A stretch of DNA of 64,000 nucleotides from CAVYGN01 sp963796325 (GCA_963796325.1 CAWCLF010000001.1:2604001-2668000); one strand, 5' to 3'; shown: positions 36,666 to 46,178, counted from the stretch's first letter. The notes: generated by a model not told the origin, from the sequence alone. Numbers and translations: made by a program.

Positions 36666-37543
36666 ATGAGAAAATTATTTATCTGTTCTTTTATCCTTTC
36701 CGCATTATCTTTGCAGGGAGCAATTTATGCAGGGGTTGAATGGCAGGCGAAAATCACCGATAAAGGTGAAAAATCCGAATCTGCAATTACCACCAGGAAC
36801 TATGCTTTGAAGGGGAATATAAGGGAAGACTTCATTGAAGTAAGCGGCTCCAAGAACCCGTATTATAAAAAGGGGAATTATTTCATCTACAAGGCAAATA
36901 CCAATCTGGTATATCTTGTCGATCCGGAAAAGAAAATTTACACCGAGCTTTCTCTTGACGACCTGGCTTCGTCAATGGGCGCTGCAGGTAAAATGATCCA
37001 GATCAATATTTCCAATCCGAAAGTCGATGTGAACAAACTGGCGGATGAAAATCTGCTTTCATATAACTGCGCTCATGTCAGCATAAACAGTTCTTATGAC
37101 ATGGAAACAAAAATAGCATTTATAACCTCGAAGGTTCATGTAGATTCCACCCATGAATTATGGGGCGCGGGCGCTATTTTCGGGAAAGACCTGTCGGGAA
37201 TATACAATTCCAAACAGTTCAGGACATTAAAGACCTTGACGACTTAATTGCGAAACAAATGGCCGTGTATAAAAACCTCGGCATCATTTTAAAATCAGTA
37301 ACGACGACTATTTCGACCGACCAGAATAAAAAGACCTCTACGACAGTCAGGACTATGGCTGTTGAAAGCGTAATGGAAAAGGATGTAAGCGAAAATTTAT
37401 TTAAAATCCCCGCAGGTTATAAAAAGACAGAAACCATGAGTCAATCCGAAAACTCGTCGGCCGGCAGTCAGTCGAGCGAAACTCAAAACACGAATAAGAA
37501 CAACAACATGAAACCCGAGGATCTCCTGAAGAAATTAATGTAA
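36666..37543 (+). pseudogene. DUF4412-like secreted protein gene split by a single-base frameshift
   Basis: Frame 1 (36666-37247) gives a signal peptide, then ITTRNYALKGNIREDFIEV, FIYKANTNLVYLVDPEKK and IYNSKQFR before a stop. Frame 2 then carries DIKDLDDLIAKQMAVYKNLG, TTIST, VMEKDVSENLFKIPAGYKK and a Ser/Gln/Asn tail. Adding one G at 37222-37223 (AGGACA to AGGGACA) fuses them into one protein of about 292 residues. The pattern is that of DUF4412-type periplasmic proteins related to LolA-like folds. Without a second genome, a real mutation and an assembly error cannot be told apart. Confidence 0.75.
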
Positions 37544-37639
37544 TTAACGGCTTTTGAGTTTGAGTTATTGTCTCACGCAAAATTTGTCCGTAAATCCGGG
37601 AGCTTCCTTAAAATTGCAATAAAACAGAGGCGGTTTTAT

Positions 37640-38647
37640 ATGCCGTTAATGAAAGCGGTCGAAGTTAAGTCTCCCGGTGCAGATTTTGAACTGGTAAAAA
37701 GGGAAATCCCCGAACCCCATGAAAACGAGGTATTGATAAAAGTAGAGGCCTGCGGGATCTGCCGCGGGGATGCAATCGCAAAGGAGGGGTATTTTCCCGG
37801 TATAGAATATCCCAGGATTCCCGGACATGAGGTTGTTGGAATTATCTATAAAACGGGTTCCGGAGTTAAAGGCCGGAAGAAAGGCCAGAGGGTCGGCGTG
37901 GGCTGGCATGGAGGACACTGTTTTCAATGCAGTGCCTGCCGGAAAGGGGATTTCTGGGCCTGCGAGGATTCCCTGACGACTGGTCTTTCAACAGACGGAG
38001 GTTATGCGGAATACATGACAGCCAGGTCTGAAGTTCTTGTCGATATACCTCTTGAACTCGAACCCTCAAAAGCCGCGCCTCTTCTATGCGGAGGCAGGAC
38101 CACTTTCGGGGCGCTCCAGTCCAGCGGCGCCAGGGGCGGAGATATTGTTGCCGTGCATGGCCTTGGCGGCCTCGGGCATCTTGCTGTCCAGTATGCCGTA
38201 AGGATGGGTTTTAAAACAGTAGTTTTATCGCGAGGCAAAGACAAGGAAGAACTGGCATATAAGCTCGGCGCACATGCCTACATCGATACCGATTTGACGA
38301 ACGCCGGCGGCGAATTAAAAAAAATGGGCGGGGCCAGGGTTATACTCTGTACGGCGCCCAGCGGCAAGGCCATTTCCGGGCTTTTGCCCGGACTAGGACG
38401 CAGCGGCCAGGCGATAATTGTCACAGGGGTCAGGGACATGATAGAGTTCCCGACTTCCTTCCTTCTGGGCGGAGGGCGTTCGATAACGGGCTCGGTCGGC
38501 GGAAGTGTCGACGAAGCGATCCGCTTCAGCATCCTTTTTAATGTAGTGCCTATGGTCGAAGAGTTTCCGCTGGAAGAGGCCGCTAAAGCCTACGATAAAA
38601 TGATTACATCAAAAGTGCATTTCAGGTCGGTCCTGAAAATGGGATAA
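37640..38647 (+). CDS. Zinc-dependent alcohol dehydrogenase (MDR family)
   Basis: A 335-residue medium-chain dehydrogenase. Catalytic zinc ligands are in ACGICRGD and GHEVVG; the structural zinc site is CFQCSACRKGDFWAC (four Cys). Rossmann motif VHGLGGLGHLAVQYA. The Zn-ligand layout is of the AdhA/YahK type. The ATG at 37640 is chosen because of AGAGGCGG 8 bp upstream; the longer frame from 37568 lacks a site. It follows the frameshifted gene by about 100 bp and is convergent with murI. Confidence 0.9.
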   Translation: MPLMKAVEVKSPGADFELVKREIPEPHENEVLIKVEACGICRGDAIAKEGYFPGIEYPRIPGHEVVGIIYKTGSGVKGRKKGQRVGVGWHGGHCFQCSACRKGDFWACEDSLTTGLSTDGGYAEYMTARSEVLVDIPLELEPSKAAPLLCGGRTTFGALQSSGARGGDIVAVHGLGGLGHLAVQYAVRMGFKTVVLSRGKDKEELAYKLGAHAYIDTDLTNAGGELKKMGGARVILCTAPSGKAISGLLPGLGRSGQAIIVTGVRDMIEFPTSFLLGGGRSITGSVGGSVDEAIRFSILFNVVPMVEEFPLEEAAKAYDKMITSKVHFRSVLKMG

Positions 38648-38651
38648 TAAT

Positions 38652-39416
38652 TTAAGCCGGGTCCAGGATGGATTTGTACTTTTCAATTCTTTCCGGGTTC
38701 GTTTCAGGTTTTCCCGAATTATAAAAAATAACCTTCCCGCCTTTGCCGACGGCCAGCAGGCGGCCCGATTCCAGGATCGATTTCATGTTCCTCACAGTTC
38801 CGGTATTGCCGTCGATGATCCTGATGTTCCCGGGAACAATTTCTTCTATTATTTTCCTGTAAAATATGAAATGTGTGCATCCCAGGACAATGCACCCGTA
38901 ACGGTCCATATCGAGGGACCGGAATTTTTCTTTTAACAGATTTTTTACCTCGGGACTTTCGAAATCGAACCGTTCAGCATACCCGACAAGCCGATCCATC
39001 GGCAGCCGGTCTATAAGCCTGCCGCCGTCGATGCGCGATATCAGGTTTTGAAGCTTTTCCTCTTTAAGAGTAAGCGTGGTCGCCATTACCAGGACCCTTT
39101 TATCTTTACCTTCCAGGAGGGCCGGTTTAACCGCAGGTTCCATACCGACTATCGGGATGGAATACGTCTTCCTGAGTTCCTGCACGCCTGCGCTTGTAGC
39201 AGTATTGCAGGCGATTACGAGCATTTTGATGCCCTGCCCGGCCAGGAAGCCGGCGGCATCCATAAGGTAGCCCAGTACCGCTTCTTTAGGCTTTGTACCG
39301 TACGGCGCATTTTCAGTATCAGCGTAATAAATATAATTTTCATCGGGAAGTATTTTCAGGGCCTCTTTAAGAACGGTCAGCCCTCCGATACCCGAATCAA
39401 ATATTGCTATGTTCAT
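38652..39416 (-). CDS. murI: Glutamate racemase
   Basis: Converts L-glutamate to D-glutamate for peptidoglycan. The 254-residue protein starts MNIAIFDSGIGGLTVLKEAL with the substrate-binding DSG. The two catalytic cysteines are in IACNTATSAG and VLGCTHF, with YADTENAPYG in between. Length is normal. The ATG at 39416 is chosen over the longer frame on alignment grounds. It ends 4 bp from the convergent alcohol dehydrogenase gene. Confidence 0.95.
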   Translation of the reverse strand: MNIAIFDSGIGGLTVLKEALKILPDENYIYYADTENAPYGTKPKEAVLGYLMDAAGFLAGQGIKMLVIACNTATSAGVQELRKTYSIPIVGMEPAVKPALLEGKDKRVLVMATTLTLKEEKLQNLISRIDGGRLIDRLPMDRLVGYAERFDFESPEVKNLLKEKFRSLDMDRYGCIVLGCTHFIFYRKIIEEIVPGNIRIIDGNTGTVRNMKSILESGRLLAVGKGGKVIFYNSGKPETNPERIEKYKSILDPA

Positions 39417-39577
39417 CCTGCCTGCAATCCTCCGGAAAATTCTATTGTTTTTCTCTAAAAATTGCAAATCCGCAGTTAAATCCACCAGGAGGATGATAAG
39501 ATTCCACCTCGAGGCGGATTACTTTCTGCAAAATTGGGGGTATAATTTTCCCGGATTTGAAATAAGAAGGAGATGTT

Positions 39578-40872
39578 ATGAAAACATCCGGGAAAATACT
39601 TTTAATCATGATTTTTATATCGTCCCTGGATAATCTGTTTTCACTCGAAAGCATCAAGTTAGCCAGGATAAGGATAATAATCGACGATATTACTTATGTA
39701 TGGGAAGACAGGGATAACGTCCCTCCTAAAATCCCGGGCGGGTTTACATCGCCCGCCACGGTCATATCTTTCCTGGATTTCAAACCCGGCGATATAACGC
39801 CGCCGGATCTTCTTGAATACCAGACCCGCCTTGCCGAAAAGAGGCTCAACGATTCTCATTATTTTTATGAAGCGAAGGTCATGATAGTCCCCCCATGTTA
39901 AACCCGGATAAAAGGACCATCGTCATAAGGCTCCAGGAAGGGTTCCTGAACCGGTATGGAGGAGGAGAAGCTTACGGGTATTACGGCTTTGACAACATAA
40001 ATGGAGAAAACAGGTCCTTCCGCGTTTATGCAGGCTATAATTTAGACGGCATCGAATACCTGGATAACGGATTACAGGGTGGGAGCTTCATTTTAGGCGG
40101 AAGCGCATTCTACAGCAATTCGACTCTCGATTTCGGATCGCCTGCCGATTACTATGATGTTGAAGCCGGCCTCTCAACCGGTTTCAGGATCCTTCCGGAC
40201 CTCTCAATAAAGGCCTCTCTCGGGAGCAGGTACTCGGAAATTAAATACCGTACAGACACAAACGCCTCCTCCGGCAATACATACAGGACAGATCTTACGG
40301 CAAACTCAGCCGTCGAATACAGCATTAAGGCCTTCCCCGATCCCTTTGAAATCGATATGAACTTCCGGGAGGTTTTCTCCTTTATTACACCGCTTTACGG
40401 CACAGGCAATTCAGGCAGTTTCTTAACTTTTTTAAGCGTAAGTTCGGCAAAATTTTCTATGGGGGAAACCGGCCTTTTTTTCCAGGCATCCGCAGGATGG
40501 TCGGGAGAAAATCTGCTTCTTATTGATAAGTTCAACCTCAACGATACGCCCGACCTGTCGGTCAGGGGAGGATGGAAATATTCCGACCTTGTTACGGACA
40601 GGTTCTTTATGCTTAACACGGAATTCCGCTTCCCCCTTATGAAATTTTTCCTTCCCCCATTCTTCAATACCGGAATAAACGGTTTTCTTTATGCAGACGA
40701 AGGATGGACGGGGTTCGATACTTCGGGTGCAGGATCGACTCTTTGCGACGGATACGGGCTGGGCTTAAGGCTCCTGTTCGAAAGTCCCATGTTTACATAT
40801 TTCAGTTTCTCTTACGGCATAAGCCGCGGCGGCGGAACGAAATTCATATTCACAGCCACAGCGGGATTCTGA
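39578..40872 (+). pseudogene. Omp85/BamA-like outer-membrane barrel gene split at a C6 tract
   Basis: The first frame (39578-39901) gives a signal peptide and a POTRA-like domain (FKPGDITPPDLLEYQTRLAE, LNDSHYFYEAKVMIVPP). The second frame (from 39895) continues with NPDKRTIVIRLQEGF and a 16-strand-like barrel ending FIFTATAGF, with a final aromatic residue typical of barrel proteins. The break lies in CCCCCC at 39889-39894; seven C would give one 431-residue protein. The second frame has its own ATG overlapping the first stop (ATGTTAA). It may be phase variable, a real mutation, or a homopolymer sequencing error. Confidence 0.75.
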
Positions 40873-40908
40873 CAACTGTTTGATATAAACCTTTAAAGGA
40901 GGAAATAT

Positions 40909-41676
40909 ATGATTGGAAAGGCAATGATCGGAGTTTCGGCTTTGATCCTGGCGGTCCTTGCAGGCGGGACCGTTTACTGTGAAAACACTCCTGCTTCGGT
41001 TCCCGATCTGCTGACGAAGGTCCAGGGGGAATATGACGAAAAAGGCGGATTATCGCTGATCAATGAAGTGAACGAAAAGGGCGGGATCAGTAACGGCCTG
41101 TACCTGGGTATAATCTATCACAACCTTGCGCGGCAAAATCCGGATAAATATCTGAAGAAAGCCTTGACCGTTCTTAATGAATATTACAGGAAGTCTACAA
41201 ATGCCCTCTCATACGGTTATTATGGCAGCGCTGTAACCATAGAAGCATCTGCCATTTACAAAAAAGCATCGATCGTTACCAACAAAGAAGGAGAGATCGT
41301 TACCAACAGGGATATTGTCGGAGCTTCGTCAAAGGTGGACGAAGGGTGCAGGATAATAGACCAGGCTGTAACGAACGACCCGGGCAATATAAGCCTCCGT
41401 TTTCTCAGGCTCATCAACTCCTTAAACGTCAGCCAGTCGTCTCCCTTCAAGCGTTACGCCATAGCAAGGGAAGACTGCCGGTACCTCTTCGAAAATTATT
41501 ACAAAGGCGCTGATAATTACTGGAAAGCGCAGCTGCAGCTTCTTGCAGGCAAAACTGCTGCATGCGAAGGAAAATTAGAAGAAGCCCTTTCTCATTTTGA
41601 GAAAGTCCTGCAGATTTTACCCGGATCTCCAGCTGCCCTGGAAGCGAAAAAATACATAAGCCGGTACGAAGAATGA
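40909..41676 (+). CDS. Exported TPR-containing protein
   Basis: A 255-residue protein with a signal peptide (MIGKAMIGVSALILAVLAGG, cleavage near VYC-EN) and helical repeats. The last repeat is classical TPR: LLAGKTAACEGKLEEALSHFEKVLQILPGSPAALEAK. AAAGGAGG precedes the ATG. It is the first gene of a same-strand run ending at 45145, although a hairpin lies between it and the next gene. A role as a periplasmic scaffold is inferred. Confidence 0.75.
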   Translation: MIGKAMIGVSALILAVLAGGTVYCENTPASVPDLLTKVQGEYDEKGGLSLINEVNEKGGISNGLYLGIIYHNLARQNPDKYLKKALTVLNEYYRKSTNALSYGYYGSAVTIEASAIYKKASIVTNKEGEIVTNRDIVGASSKVDEGCRIIDQAVTNDPGNISLRFLRLINSLNVSQSSPFKRYAIAREDCRYLFENYYKGADNYWKAQLQLLAGKTAACEGKLEEALSHFEKVLQILPGSPAALEAKKYISRYEE

Positions 41677-41683
41677 ATATTAT

Positions 41684-41706
41684 CCCCCGCCTGTAAAAGG
41701 CGGGGG
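41684..41706 (+). terminator. GC-rich stem-loop between the TPR gene and the membrane gene
   Basis: CCCCCGCC (41684-41691), 7-nt loop, GGCGGGGG (41699-41706). The following bases (GCTTAATAAAA) are not a clean U-run, so it may be a weak terminator or an RNA-processing and stability hairpin. Confidence 0.55.
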
Positions 41707-41732
41707 GCTTAATAAAACAAAAGGAGATATAA

Positions 41733-42359
41733 ATGTTTGGAGAAGCTATTCTTCTGGGATTGTCTACTGGAACATTCTGTGTAATGTACTGCGCTCCCGT
41801 CGCCCTGCCCTTCCTGTTTTCAGAGGAAATGGACGCAAAAAAGAATGCACGCTATGTGATTTTATTTATGCTGGGGAGGCTTGCCGGATATTTGGCTGTA
41901 GGAGCTGTCCTGGGATTGATCGGAGCATATGCGGTAAAATATCTCGACCCGCAGATCCAGCGCAGGGCCGGCGCCGCCGCTTTTATACTTATCGGCCTTA
42001 TGATGATTGCTTCGGGCGTCCTTTACCATTTCCCCGGTCTGCGGATATGCTCACTTATCAAAAAAACATACAGGCCCAGGGGGGCGGCTCTTTTTTACGG
42101 GCTTTTCACGGCGCTCAATCTCTGTCCTCCCTTCTTTGCCGCGGCCGCACGAGTTTTCGGCGGTTCGAGCGGTGTCCTGCAGGGAGCGTCATACTTTTTA
42201 TTCTTCTTTATAGGGACATCGGTATTCTTCCTGCCGCTCTTCGCAATATTCCGTATAAGGAAACACATGGAAAAGATAAGGACGGTCGCGAGGCTGACGC
42301 TTATCCTGCTCGGAATATATTTCACCCTGATCCAGGGCATATACAGTTTTTTAATATAA
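41733..42359 (+). CDS. DsbD/SafE-like (UreH_2-type) membrane protein
   Basis: A 208-residue integral membrane protein with six hydrophobic segments. Conserved cysteines lie in the first and fourth helices: GTFCVMYCAPVALPF and ALNLCPPFFAAAA. Their placement matches the DsbD transmembrane domain family, which carries electrons across the membrane by thiol exchange; SafE/cytochrome biogenesis relatives share the fold. It sits directly upstream of a NapH-like Fe-S protein, supporting a redox role. AAAAGGAG precedes the ATG. Confidence 0.8.
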   Translation: MFGEAILLGLSTGTFCVMYCAPVALPFLFSEEMDAKKNARYVILFMLGRLAGYLAVGAVLGLIGAYAVKYLDPQIQRRAGAAAFILIGLMMIASGVLYHFPGLRICSLIKKTYRPRGAALFYGLFTALNLCPPFFAAAARVFGGSSGVLQGASYFLFFFIGTSVFFLPLFAIFRIRKHMEKIRTVARLTLILLGIYFTLIQGIYSFLI

Positions 42360-42373
42360 AGGAGAAATTACAT

Positions 42374-43597
42374 ATGGAACTTAAAATGAATCCGAATAGA
42401 AAACTTTCGCTGCCTGCCGTAACCGTGCTGACGGTGCTGATGGCATCTTTCCTTTACTTATTGACTGTTGCAAGATCGACAGGGCTGGATGGAACAGCCT
42501 CATGGATATTCTTCAGTTATTTTCTTATCCTGTATATCCTAATGATGTCAACAGGCCGCATATCCTACTACAGGAGGATATTTTTCGTCACTGCTGCTGT
42601 TATCATGATCCCTGCGTTTATCGCCATCCTTTATGAAACCAGGGGTTCAATGGCCGCCACATATGAAACTGTGTTAAGGAACCAGAACCCCCTGTGCCCA
42701 ATCGTCATACCGATAGCGATCATACCTTACCTCGTAACTAAGACGGTAATTTATTCCGCAAAACCGATCGGGGGCTATGCTTCCATGTATTCAATGCTCC
42801 TCATCTGGGCCCTTGCGACTCTTTTCCTGGGACGGGGATGGTGCAGCTGGGTCTGTTTTTACGGCGGATGGACCGACGGTTTTTCAAGGGTTTCAAAAAA
42901 ACCAAGGCTTTCGCTGAACTGGCAGGATGCGAGGCTCAAATACCTTAATTTTGCCATACTTGCCTTTGTCGTCCTGGCATCCCTTGTCGCCCTTACATCT
43001 GTATACTGCGAATGGCTCTGCCCCTTCAAACTTATCACCGAATACAATGCGAACTCATATATAGCTACAATTTTATTCATAACAATATTTTTCGGCGGAG
43101 TGGTCGCGCTCCCTGTATTGACAAGAAAACGGTTTCAATGTACTTCATTCTGCCCCCTGGGCGCCTTCCAGACTCTGCTTGAACCGGTAAGCCCGTACAA
43201 AGTAAGCATCGATACCGAAAAATGCTCCCAATGCATGAAATGCGTCAGGGAATGCCCCAACGTTGCACTGACAGAAGAGATCATAAAAGAAAAAAAAGGC
43301 CGTCCCCTCCAGTCATGCACAAAATGCGCTGAATGCATGGACGTCTGCCCCCGCGGAGCTATAGGATTCACTTTTTTCCATTGCAGGGAGCATGAAAATA
43401 AGAACATGCCCTCGCAGACAGGAAAAGCGCATTTTCCTGCAGGGATTGTTAAAACCATCGGAGAGATCCTGTCGCCGCAGGCACTCTTGACTTTTACCGG
43501 GTTTCTTCTGGGTACTGTAGTCGCTTCAGCCTTCGGGACAGGAACTATCCTGAGGATAATCAATCTCTTTATCCATGGCTCTTTTTTATTAAAGTAG
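42374..43597 (+). CDS. NapH-like polyferredoxin membrane protein
   Basis: A 407-residue protein with about six membrane segments, conserved cysteines in GRGWCSWVCFYGGW, YCEWLCPFK and CTSFCPLGAF (the NapH/MauN/NosR Cys pairs), and two cytoplasmic 4Fe-4S sites (CSQCMKCVRECPN and CTKCAECMDVCPR). Such proteins pass electrons from quinol or ferredoxin towards a periplasmic acceptor. The start is the ATG at 42374 with GGAG at 42361; the frame runs open further upstream but overlaps the previous gene. Spacing of 14 bp implies co-transcription with its neighbour. Confidence 0.88.
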   Translation: MELKMNPNRKLSLPAVTVLTVLMASFLYLLTVARSTGLDGTASWIFFSYFLILYILMMSTGRISYYRRIFFVTAAVIMIPAFIAILYETRGSMAATYETVLRNQNPLCPIVIPIAIIPYLVTKTVIYSAKPIGGYASMYSMLLIWALATLFLGRGWCSWVCFYGGWTDGFSRVSKKPRLSLNWQDARLKYLNFAILAFVVLASLVALTSVYCEWLCPFKLITEYNANSYIATILFITIFFGGVVALPVLTRKRFQCTSFCPLGAFQTLLEPVSPYKVSIDTEKCSQCMKCVRECPNVALTEEIIKEKKGRPLQSCTKCAECMDVCPRGAIGFTFFHCREHENKNMPSQTGKAHFPAGIVKTIGEILSPQALLTFTGFLLGTVVASAFGTGTILRIINLFIHGSFLLK

Positions 43598-43606
43598 GAG
43601 AATTAT

Positions 43607-45145
43607 ATGAAAGGCATAAAAAATCCCTTTATATCCCTGGTACAATTTGCCCTTATTATGTTGATCCCACTTTTTTTCATTAATATGAACATCATCATCG
43701 CAGGGGTCGATTCAGTCCTCCATTTAAAGCCCAATCCCGGTTTCAGCGGGGGAAGCGTGATGGCCCGTTTCATTAATAGAGTCGGGAACGATACGGGCAG
43801 CGGAACGCTCACTTATCCCGGGAGTCCGGCTTTTACAAGCGGAACGCTGGACCTTATCGCATACACCGTATATGAGCCTGTAATAAACGCTCCCTGGAAT
43901 CCGGACGGCGGCAAGGATTACTGGCAGCTCGGTTTTACTTTTGAAGAAATGACCAACACGACAGGGTCCGTTTTCGATTTTTCCCAGCCTGCCATACATG
44001 TCTATATCAATATCGATGAAAGAAAACAGGGTTCGACCGATACGGCTCTTCCGCGATGTGAAATGGTGACTTTCGATACCAATCATCCCTGGGATTTCAT
44101 GATCATGGTCGACGGGCATCATAAAAAGGGAAAACTCGTATCCTTTGACGGAACGATCAGGAAGGATATCGCCGTTTACTGCCTCCCTGAAAAAAAGACC
44201 GTTTATGCAAGGATTCCCCTTGATAATCCGCTTACAAAAAAAGTGCTGGAAGGAATGCCGACATACCATTACGTTCTTATAGGCGCTTACGACGAGCTTG
44301 CAATCGGCAATTTCATGAGCGTAAAAAAAGAAACCGGCATCCATAACGGCGGCGGAGCATTTTCTGAGCTGACTCCCAGGGTTTACGGCATAGTTCTCCC
44401 TCAGGGTATGGACCGCAAAGCCGTGCTTTCATCCTTCGATGATAAAAGTTATAAGTATGCAGTCGTTTATCCTGTTGAAGTCAAACCTGGAAATAACAAA
44501 TTAGAGCCGCCTCAGGATATGGAAAGGGACATATCGATATTGAAGCAGGGAATCGATGGCGAAGCCCGCATTGAAAAGGAAGAAGCCCTTAAACAGATAA
44601 AGGGGGCCGCTCCGGATATAAAACCTGCGGATTTAGCCGCTCTATATTTCAGGGCGGGTGAATTCGATAAATCTGATAACCTTTTTAACGCCGTCCTCTC
44701 AAACGAGGCCTCTAATTCAATCGCCCTGGGATATGAAGGCGCGCTTACCGCTATGAAGGGAGGAAAGGCGAAATCGATATTGAAAGCTATGGAATATGTC
44801 AAAGAAGCTTTCAGGATGCTGGACCTTTCAGTTCAAACGGCTAAAAACGATACAGAACTCGTGCCCGCACTGATCTGCAGGGGTTCCGTGTCGCTCTCGG
44901 TGCCGGAAATGGTCTTCAGGAAAAGCGAAGAAGGCGCCCTTGATTTTATCAGGGCTGCAAAAATCTGGGAAAAAATGGGGGCGAAGCCCCGGGATACCGC
45001 CGACCTCTATATAAAAGCCTCGATCGCATATGAAAACGCGGGAATGGAAGACGAGGCGGAAATTTACTTTACCAGGGCTAAAAATTATACCGGTCTTTCG
45101 GCCTTTGCCAGGCTGGAACTCCTCAAAAGAGGATATACGCGCTAA
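43607..45145 (+). CDS. Glucodextran_C (DOMON-like) plus TPR secreted protein
   Basis: A 512-residue protein with an N-terminal membrane anchor or signal (residues 1-33). A beta-sandwich resembling the C-terminal binding module of glucodextranase follows (about 45-330: VGNDTGSGTLTYPGSPAF, GTLDLIAYTVYE). The helical TPR-like region is about 340-510 (ALYFRAGEFDKSDNLFNAVL, YIKASIAYENAGMEDEAEIY). The beta module is related to DOMON-like folds, some of which bind haem or sugars. AGGAGAATT precedes the ATG 9 bp after the ferredoxin gene. Placement suggests it is the external partner of the redox genes; that is inference. Confidence 0.75.
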   Translation: MKGIKNPFISLVQFALIMLIPLFFINMNIIIAGVDSVLHLKPNPGFSGGSVMARFINRVGNDTGSGTLTYPGSPAFTSGTLDLIAYTVYEPVINAPWNPDGGKDYWQLGFTFEEMTNTTGSVFDFSQPAIHVYINIDERKQGSTDTALPRCEMVTFDTNHPWDFMIMVDGHHKKGKLVSFDGTIRKDIAVYCLPEKKTVYARIPLDNPLTKKVLEGMPTYHYVLIGAYDELAIGNFMSVKKETGIHNGGGAFSELTPRVYGIVLPQGMDRKAVLSSFDDKSYKYAVVYPVEVKPGNNKLEPPQDMERDISILKQGIDGEARIEKEEALKQIKGAAPDIKPADLAALYFRAGEFDKSDNLFNAVLSNEASNSIALGYEGALTAMKGGKAKSILKAMEYVKEAFRMLDLSVQTAKNDTELVPALICRGSVSLSVPEMVFRKSEEGALDFIRAAKIWEKMGAKPRDTADLYIKASIAYENAGMEDEAEIYFTRAKNYTGLSAFARLELLKRGYTR

Positions 45146-45155
45146 CCTTAATCAT

Positions 45156-45184
45156 TTGATATTCTTGCCCGGGAATGCTACAAT
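45156..45184 (+). promoter_or_regulatory. Promoter of the second LuxR gene, predicting a leaderless mRNA
   Basis: TTGATA (45156-45161), 17-bp spacer, TACAAT (45179-45184). The expected start point, six or seven bases later, coincides with the ATG at 45192. No ribosome site is visible before that ATG, which agrees with leaderless initiation. Confidence 0.6.
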
Positions 45185-45191
45185 CTCGGTT

Positions 45192-46100
45192 ATGCAGGAT
45201 TTCATGATTTTTTACTGTTTTATTTCTTTCACGATGGGCATCACCTCGATAGTGTTCTCCATTATAGTTTATATGCAAAACAGGGACAGCGCGTTAAAAG
45301 ACCACATCTTTACAATGCTGTCTTTTACCGTCATCGTCGTTTTTATGACATTGATCAATTATGTCAGGTACTTGAAGATCCCGGATGTCCTTAACGATTT
45401 TTTCGTTTTTTCAACATATTTAGGCTGCTGTCTCCTGATTTATACGCTTCCGAGATTTATCAATAATATGATAAAAATAAAATGGAAAACAGCCCTGGAC
45501 AGGGCCTTCGCCGTTCTGGGATCGATTATTTTTGTCGGCCTTGCCGTAACTTTTAAAGGGCCGCTTTCCACGATATTTGTAAATATCATGTTCGTTTTCT
45601 TAACCTTTACAATCCTTTATGCGGTAACCGTTTCTATATATTTTTCAAGAAAAAAGGGCCGGAAATGGGATTTCAGGCTATCGCTGTCAATAGCCGTCGT
45701 AACGATTTTCCTGATACCGTCGTTTGTCGTTCTCGATTTTTATTACGACTATTTCACATTCATTCACAGCATAGTTCCAAAAGGTTTTTATACCCTTCCC
45801 GGATTTTATTTCTTCTGGAACCTTAGCGTACTGTTATATTTAAGCAGGCAAATGGGTAAATCGAATGCCGTAAATCCGGTTTTCGATATACCTGAAAAGT
45901 TTATAAGGGATAATGACATTTCAGGAAGAGAGACCCAGATACTGATGCTTTTAATACGGGGCCAGAGCTACCGGGAAATCGGCGGCAGGCTTTTTATTTC
46001 ACCGGCCACTGTCAAAACGCATGCCATCCATATTTACCAGAAGACCGGAGTTAAAAATAAGGTGGAATTGATACACGTGATAGGAAGGAATGCCGTTTGA
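45192..46100 (+). CDS. Membrane-bound LuxR-family transcriptional regulator (paralogue of 27879-28808)
   Basis: A 302-residue protein with seven hydrophobic segments in its first 230 residues and a C-terminal LuxR helix-turn-helix (ISGRETQILMLLIRGQSYRE, ISPATVKTHAIHIYQKTGVKNKVELIHVI). The ATG at 45192 starts MQDFMIFYCF; the longer open frame overlaps the preceding gene and is rejected. It shares architecture with the 27879 regulator. It lies at the end of the redox operon but has its own promoter. Confidence 0.85.
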   Translation: MQDFMIFYCFISFTMGITSIVFSIIVYMQNRDSALKDHIFTMLSFTVIVVFMTLINYVRYLKIPDVLNDFFVFSTYLGCCLLIYTLPRFINNMIKIKWKTALDRAFAVLGSIIFVGLAVTFKGPLSTIFVNIMFVFLTFTILYAVTVSIYFSRKKGRKWDFRLSLSIAVVTIFLIPSFVVLDFYYDYFTFIHSIVPKGFYTLPGFYFFWNLSVLLYLSRQMGKSNAVNPVFDIPEKFIRDNDISGRETQILMLLIRGQSYREIGGRLFISPATVKTHAIHIYQKTGVKNKVELIHVIGRNAV

Positions 46101-46178
46101 ACTTATTCACCGGAACTATCAACGGCAGGACTGTCAATACTAACATACTGATAATCGGATTATCCTTAAGGAGGGCAT

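Noticed and set aside
37200..37250. Programmed -1 frameshift in the DUF4412-like gene
   Set aside because: No X-XXY-YYZ slippery heptamer lies in the zero frame and no downstream pseudoknot is evident; a lost G explains it better.
42047..42373. Upstream extension of the NapH-like gene
   Set aside because: It would overlap the DsbD-like gene by over 300 bp; the ATG at 42374 has a good ribosome site and starts the conserved region.
43724..44344. A 206-codon minus-strand frame opposite the Glucodextran_C-TPR gene
   Set aside because: It is a shadow of a gene with clear domain features and has no ribosome site or family.
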